Source of the DNA: Erigeron canadensis
Taxonomy: Eukaryota > Streptophyta > Magnoliopsida > Asterales > Asteraceae
Assembly (NCBI RefSeq): GCF_010389155.1
Contig: NC_057764.1
Location: 3,472,001 to 3,536,000 of the forward strand
Length of the DNA: 64,000 bases
Direction of reading: 5' to 3'
Shown: positions 59,226-64,000 of the stretch, piece after piece
Position numbering within the stretch: the first letter of the stretch is position 1
Layout: the number at the start of each line of letters is the position of its first letter
Notes under the pieces: model-generated
What the model saw: only the letters and a program-made list of their open reading frames with translations
Told to the model about the DNA's origin: nothing
Database searches by the model: none
Position numbers and translations under genes: made by a program

Positions 59226-62200
59226 TGTAACACCCCGAGCTAGGCTTAGAATATTACTGAAAAGATATAGCGTATGCATAAAATTATCGTACAACATGAA
59301 CTATATGACATAAAAGGGATTCGGTGAATCCAACATCAAACTTTCAAGGTACAATATACATAAAGAACATGAAACCATAAAAGGGCGAATGAATCACGGA
59401 TCCACGTAAGTTCAATCCCTGGCAAATGCAACAATCAACCAACACGTTTTGGATTCGCTTGATTACCTGAAAAGTGTATTAAACAAAGTCAACATTAGGT
59501 TGGTGAGTTCGTAGTAATGGATCACAAGGAACCATCGTCAAATAATCACAATATGAACAACATATAGGCAAGTAATAACTTACATGTAGCCCTTAAACAA
59601 CCATGACATGTAATATAGGTTTGCTCATAGCGAAACCTCGTCACATACAAGTAATCATACAAGTAACTATACAAGATAGTTAGTAAAAGTATAATGAACA
59701 TGTACGAGTGATATCAATAACAAGAAGTGCACCAAATGTGTGTCAATGTCAATAAATGTACCAAAAGTATGCCAATGTCATTATGCATATCAAAGTGTGA
59801 CCATCAAGTCATCAATGTAGCGATACTTACATGTCATCTCAATGAACAATGTGGCATCAAGGAAGGAAAATGGAATTGGCCAAATGATTGGGAAATTAGA
59901 TTTCCATGTCTCATGGATATTAACATTTCAGTTTGGCAAAATGAAAAGGAAGATAAAGTGCAATGGATTAATAATAATCAAACTATGGAATTTAGCACCC
60001 AACAAGCATGGATTGATCTCAGAGATAATTGGCCAAAAGTTGGGTGGAACAAAGTTGTTTGGTTTACTCAAATGGTCCCTAAGCATGCTTTTATTTTATG
60101 GCTTTCTATTCAGGGGAGGTTGTTGACACAAGATAAAATAGAGAAATGGTAGCAAGATTGTAACCTCAAATGTCCATTCTGTCAAGAGGGTGCTGACAGT
60201 CATGAACATCTTTTCTTCCAGTGCCATTATTCAAAGAAAATCTGGGAGCATATGAGGGGAATGACTCAAATGGTGAATATTGGAACTAGAATGGAGGATA
60301 GTGTACAGGAGATTGGTGATAAAAATGTGCAGAATAATATTAGTGTGATTATTAGTAAACTTGTTCTGGCTGCTTCAGTTTATAATATTTGGAGGGAAAG
60401 GAATTTAAGGATTTTCAAGAAGGAAAAAAGGAATGAAGAGGAGCTGTGCAGAATTATAAAGGATAATGTCAGATTTAAGTTGTTTGCTTTAAAAGTGAAA
60501 ATGTCTAAAAGAGTGATGGAAATGGCTGCAATTTGGAATCTCAGGTGGAGTAACAATTCATTGTATGCAAGTTAATTGTTTGGTCTCGATGCTTATTGGA
60601 ATTCTGAGGTGAAGACTATGGGCTAGTGTGTGCGATTGGGAATAGAGAGTGGTGGAAGATGACACTTTTTGGTCCCTTTCTAACACTAGCTTTGTTTAGA
60701 TTCTGCAGATGTTTACTGCTTTTGATTTCTTTTGAAGCAGTATTGAATTGTATAGAATAGTATTTGTATGCTGCATAGATATGTCCTGTGCTTCTGTATT
60801 TGTTTGTAAATAATTTTGTGGTAATACAAAATGTCTATATACCCGGATGTCCATGTCAGCCTCACAATGCAACAATAATCATAATCATCAAGTGTATACA
60901 TCTATACACTCGGAGGTCCATGTCTGTCTCTCATGTATATCTATATGAATACGTATATACGTTTGTCTCAATCACAAGTACATCAATCATCAAACCATCA
61001 ATCCAATCAAAACTATACATACATACACTTAGGATGATTCTACTTTCAATGAGTCCTAGATGTTTATATATAGGGTCACCCACAGCCTTCCCACCACATC
61101 TAAGACCCTTTGAAGACATAACCGACTTCCATGTATTCACGACTATCCTAATATAACAGTATAATCAAAATCAAATGCATAATCAACCAAGCGAATAGTC
61201 AAATCATAAATCAATCAATGCTACTAACAAGACATATCATACGTGTGTCAAATCAAACAACACCATCAATCAAGACAGTCAAACGTGTGCAGTCAAATAA
61301 CGTCATCAATCAAGAATATCAAGGATATGCACAATCAAACTACGTCATCATTCAAGGCCATATACATTCTACAATCAAGAAAGTCAACACACAAAACTTG
61401 TACACTTTTCAGCCCGAATCTCTATTGATAGGGAGCTACGAAACTCACATGTGACGAGCAATAACAAACCAAGATGAAAGGAAGTAGAACCAACGTCCAC
61501 GATAGCTGAAACATATCATACACGTATTACATTAATCCTAAAGCATATCAAGAGGTAAGGTTATATCAATATTCACCTAATATTACTATAAAAGCTTTAT
61601 TGTGTCCATTTTATAAGGCTTTGATCCAACCGAGGTGGAATTATTACGTTTTGTTTCACAATGACTAGTCGGGACATGACCACTGTTGCTTAATCAAAAC
61701 TTTTGAATTTCTCAAACTATGTTTTAGACTCAGAGGCCTATACCATTGGAAAGTAGACTCAATTACGCTTCCGTGGCCACTTGAATCGTCAAAAACAGAC
61801 TTACGGTTCAAAAGTTATGGACGTTTGAACATGGCCTAGCTGCAGTGTCTCACGACGTGAGAATTACACCTAAACACAATTTTTCGAGTTTAAAAAAGCC
61901 TCACGACGCGACCAACCATCCTCGCGACGCGAGATGCTCCGGGAAGTAGAAAAAAACGCATTTTTGACCTCAAATCGACCCACTAAACATCAAAATCAAA
62001 GCCCCAAACTTTAACACAACATTTTTCTAGTATAAACAAGCCATAATATTAACTCTAATCCAAAACCCATTTCATAGATTTCAAGATCCTCTTTGAAAGC
62101 CTAATTTTTGCCATAAATGTTCAAGAATACACATAATTGACCAAAACTTTGTAAATAGCTAGTAATCCAGGACTTGTATCAACATAAACAAGTAATTTAA

Positions 62201-62746
62201 TGATGAAAAACACTTACCCAAGTTCCTTGAACAACAAATTTCGGATTTGAGATCAAAGGAGTGAAAAACACTTGTTCTTGGACTCGAAATGGAAGATTTC
62301 TTGAACCCGTAAAGTTTAATGTTATTATTATACCATTTACTAGTTGATTTCCTTACCAACATGATGATTAAATTCGAAAATTCAAGAAGAAAAAAGAAGG
62401 AAGGTGTTCTTCCATTTTCTAGAGAGAAAAGGAGAAAGTTTAGAGAAGAGAGAGAAAGGAGGAAAAGAAATGAAAGGAAGAATGGGAGGTTGAGGGGTTT
62501 TGTTCCCCTCATGTGCTCTCACGGCTAGTTTCGGTTTCTCTCGATAAATGATTTGTTTAGTTAAGACCTTTAACCCAAGACTCATCCAAATATTTCGTTG
62601 ACACAACATTATCTATTTTTGAATTACGCTTCTACTGACTATTCATATGCCTACCTTTTCATTATGAAAGTTCACTTATACCAATTTGACTAATTTCCAT
62701 TTTACCAGTTTGCTAGAGTTGACCGGTCAAAGTGACGGGTGTTATA
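59226..62746 (-). mobile_element. Non-coding LTR-like unit, inverted relative of 10239-14474
   Basis: Read on the minus strand it starts TATAACACCCGTCA and ends GGGGTGTTACA, with TATAT-rich flanks on both sides. Its order matches module 1 of the 10239 unit: pyrimidine-rich leader (62400-62530), AAGAAATCTTCCATTT, donor-like GGTAAG, GC-word block (61850-61945), ATAACTTTTGAACCGTAAGTC, GTGAGTTTCGTAGCTCCCTA with CGGGCTGAAAAGTGTAC (61395-61455), and the block at 61015-61150 that reverse-complements 11690-11820. No coding frame of its own exists. A LINE fragment has inserted near 59848-60832. Confidence 0.65.
59848..60832 (+). pseudogene. 5'-truncated LINE inside the LTR-like unit (ORF2 C-terminus)
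   Basis: A single frame runs to 60575 with one internal TAG at 60150-60152. It reads WNWPNDWEIRFP, VGWNKVVWFTQMVPKHAFILWLSIQGRLLTQDKIEKW, then LKCPFCQEGADSHEHLFFQCHYSKKIWEHM and ASVYNIWRERNLRIFK, the zinc-binding region (zf-RVT) at the end of plant L1-type ORF2. A 3' UTR follows and ends near AATACAAAA at 60832. The reverse transcriptase and endonuclease are missing, as is usual for truncated LINE copies. One stop in about 240 codons suggests a younger copy than the other LINE pieces here. Confidence 0.85.
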
Positions 62747-63478
62747 TATATATAGTAAATAATCAATAACTAGAAATTTTGCCCGCACTTTGTTGCGGGC
62801 GTAACATATTGTAAATAGACTTCGTTAAATTATAAGTTATGTAATGGTCATTCACGACCGTCAGAGAAAATAACCTCATTTGCAATAGATTTTGTGACTC
62901 ACTTAAAGATCGTTAAAGCTTTCTATTATCTATGTCATACATAGTTGTACCACAAGCTGGTACAACTATGAAATCTATGCTATAAATTACAGTTAAAATC
63001 TCGGATTTTGTGACTCACTTAAATACCATTAAAGCTTTTTATTGTTGTATTTATCTACGCCATACATAGTTGTACCTCAAGTTATGAAATATATACTGTT
63101 ACTACAACCATCTTCCACTTAGTCCATTTGGTAAACATGATAATACTCCTTATCAAAGTCATGTGTTCGAGGTTAGTATTCAAACATAAAAAATATAATG
63201 TAAACTACAATTAAAGTCTTAGGTAATATTTATAAATTACAGTTAAATTTGTCTCAATTAATATAATGGTCGTAAATAACCATTAGAAAAAAGGACCTAA
63301 TTTGAGCAAATTTGTGACTACTTTTAACGACTGTTAAAGCTATTTATTGTTTTTGTTCTTATACGCAGTACATAGTTGTACCTCAAGCATTAAAATATAT
63401 ACTTTTAGCTACAGTGTATTTGCTCTCATAAACGCACTTTGCTATTTAGTATATACGGGGTATATATAGTTAAGTAGA
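62747..63478 (-). mobile_element. Non-autonomous Helitron with clear 3' hairpin
   Basis: On the minus strand the 3' end is GCCCGCAACAAAGTGCGGGC (62800-62781), then AAAATTT and CTAG|T at 62770. The proposed 5' end is A|TCTACTTAACTATATATACC at 63478. The A and T flanks fit Helitron insertion between A and T. Inside, a unit with TTGTGACT, TTAAAGCT and CATAGTTGTACC(T/A)CAAG occurs three times (near 62890, 63005, 63310). No Rep/helicase gene is present. Confidence 0.7.
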
Positions 63479-64000
63479 TCAGAAGTTGGTATAAAGTCAT
63501 GGCAATTTCGTTAAAATAGTATATATAAAAAGAAAAAACCGGTTTAAATTGGGTCTAGGTGAATAGGTCAACCTCGTTTAATCGGAAATCCCTTTAGGTC
63601 TTCAAATAGAATTCGCAACCGGAAACCCGTTTCGATCTCTGATTGGTTAATTCTGCAATTGTGTTTATCATTATGGTGTGTATTTCCCTTCGAAATCAAT
63701 CACCAAGACTAATATTTTCAAAATAGAATAAATAACATAACATCCCAGACACGACAAAATATTGTACACGGTAACAAAATCCTAAACTAATTGATTGAGC
63801 TTAGTGACACGTAATCCCTGAAGTGAATATGAATATATTGACAAGGATAATGATAAATATGACAAATAATGTGTCTAAAGGTATGTCTAATACATTCAAG
63901 TTTTGACATATAGATTTCACGTCTTCTCTTTCATAATCTTTACCATTGAATTTACCATGCATCAATCCCTTCTTATTAGACACTAGTCTTAATACCCGTA
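63479..64000. other. Window end, no gene seen
   Basis: AT-rich sequence. The minus-strand frame at 63801-63983 has no recognised motif. Confidence 0.4.

Noticed and set aside
60931..61140. 69-residue minus-strand protein shared with 11690-11820
   Set aside because: The similarity is DNA-level homology of the two LTR-like units; the other copy has stops in that frame.
62890..63420. CRISPR-like array (three repeated units)
   Set aside because: Units are long, imperfect and irregularly spaced, in plant nuclear DNA within a Helitron.

Overview
This window is plant nuclear DNA. The genes have many GT-AG introns, the DNA between them is AT-rich, and transposable elements are nested in it. The mix of elements (long non-coding LTR-like units ending in TGTAACA..TGTTACA, tRNA-derived SINEs, Helitron ends with the hairpin-CTAG signature, and hAT, Mutator and PIF/Harbinger miniatures) suggests a eudicot, most likely a daisy-family (Asteraceae) species. 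The family assignment is inference; no alignment could be run.

Five protein-coding genes look intact where they are covered. They are the last two exons of a KORRIGAN-type membrane endoglucanase (1-1032, +), an F-box protein with an LRR-like middle and a coiled-coil tail (6341-9062, +), a glutamate receptor-like channel of 949 residues (15771-18870, -), a ten-exon chloroplast DEAD-box RNA helicase of the RH3 type with a zinc knuckle (40683-46446, -), and a six-exon LAZ1/TMEM184-like seven-helix membrane protein (50341-57654, +). They are ordinary single-copy housekeeping, signalling or cell-wall genes and show no sign of acting together.

Broken genes include a truncated tandem copy of the glutamate receptor (19577-20356), an F-box-associated gene with several frameshifts and a stop (36168-37301), and a small multi-helix membrane-protein gene split in its second exon by a 7.8-kb Ty1/copia element (21096-29781).

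The rest is mostly mobile DNA, and several insertions can be defined to the base by their target-site duplications (TSD): copia at 21302-29118 (ACTTT), hAT at 31324-32005 (ATCTAAAC), a Harbinger derivative at 33362-35624 (TAA), a Tourist MITE at 46825-47115 (TAA), a fold-back Mutator-like element at 47373-48582 (ATCTTTTTA), hAT at 53229-53634 (TGAAGAGG) and a Helitron at about 62770-63478 (A/T flanks). A nearly complete Harbinger transposase lies at 2160-3409. Two related, non-coding LTR-like units of about 4 kb (10239-14474 and, inverted, 59226-62746) share a leader architecture.

The most unusual observations are two tiny retro-insertions that carry little more than GCCGTTC plus a poly(A) run and are flanked by 12-16 bp TSDs, the almost perfectly palindromic 1.2-kb Mutator-like element with a mirrored open frame in each arm, and the leader region of the long LTR-like units, where each copy repeats its own short GC-rich word. 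I found no CRISPR array, rRNA, functional tRNA or clearly new multi-gene system.
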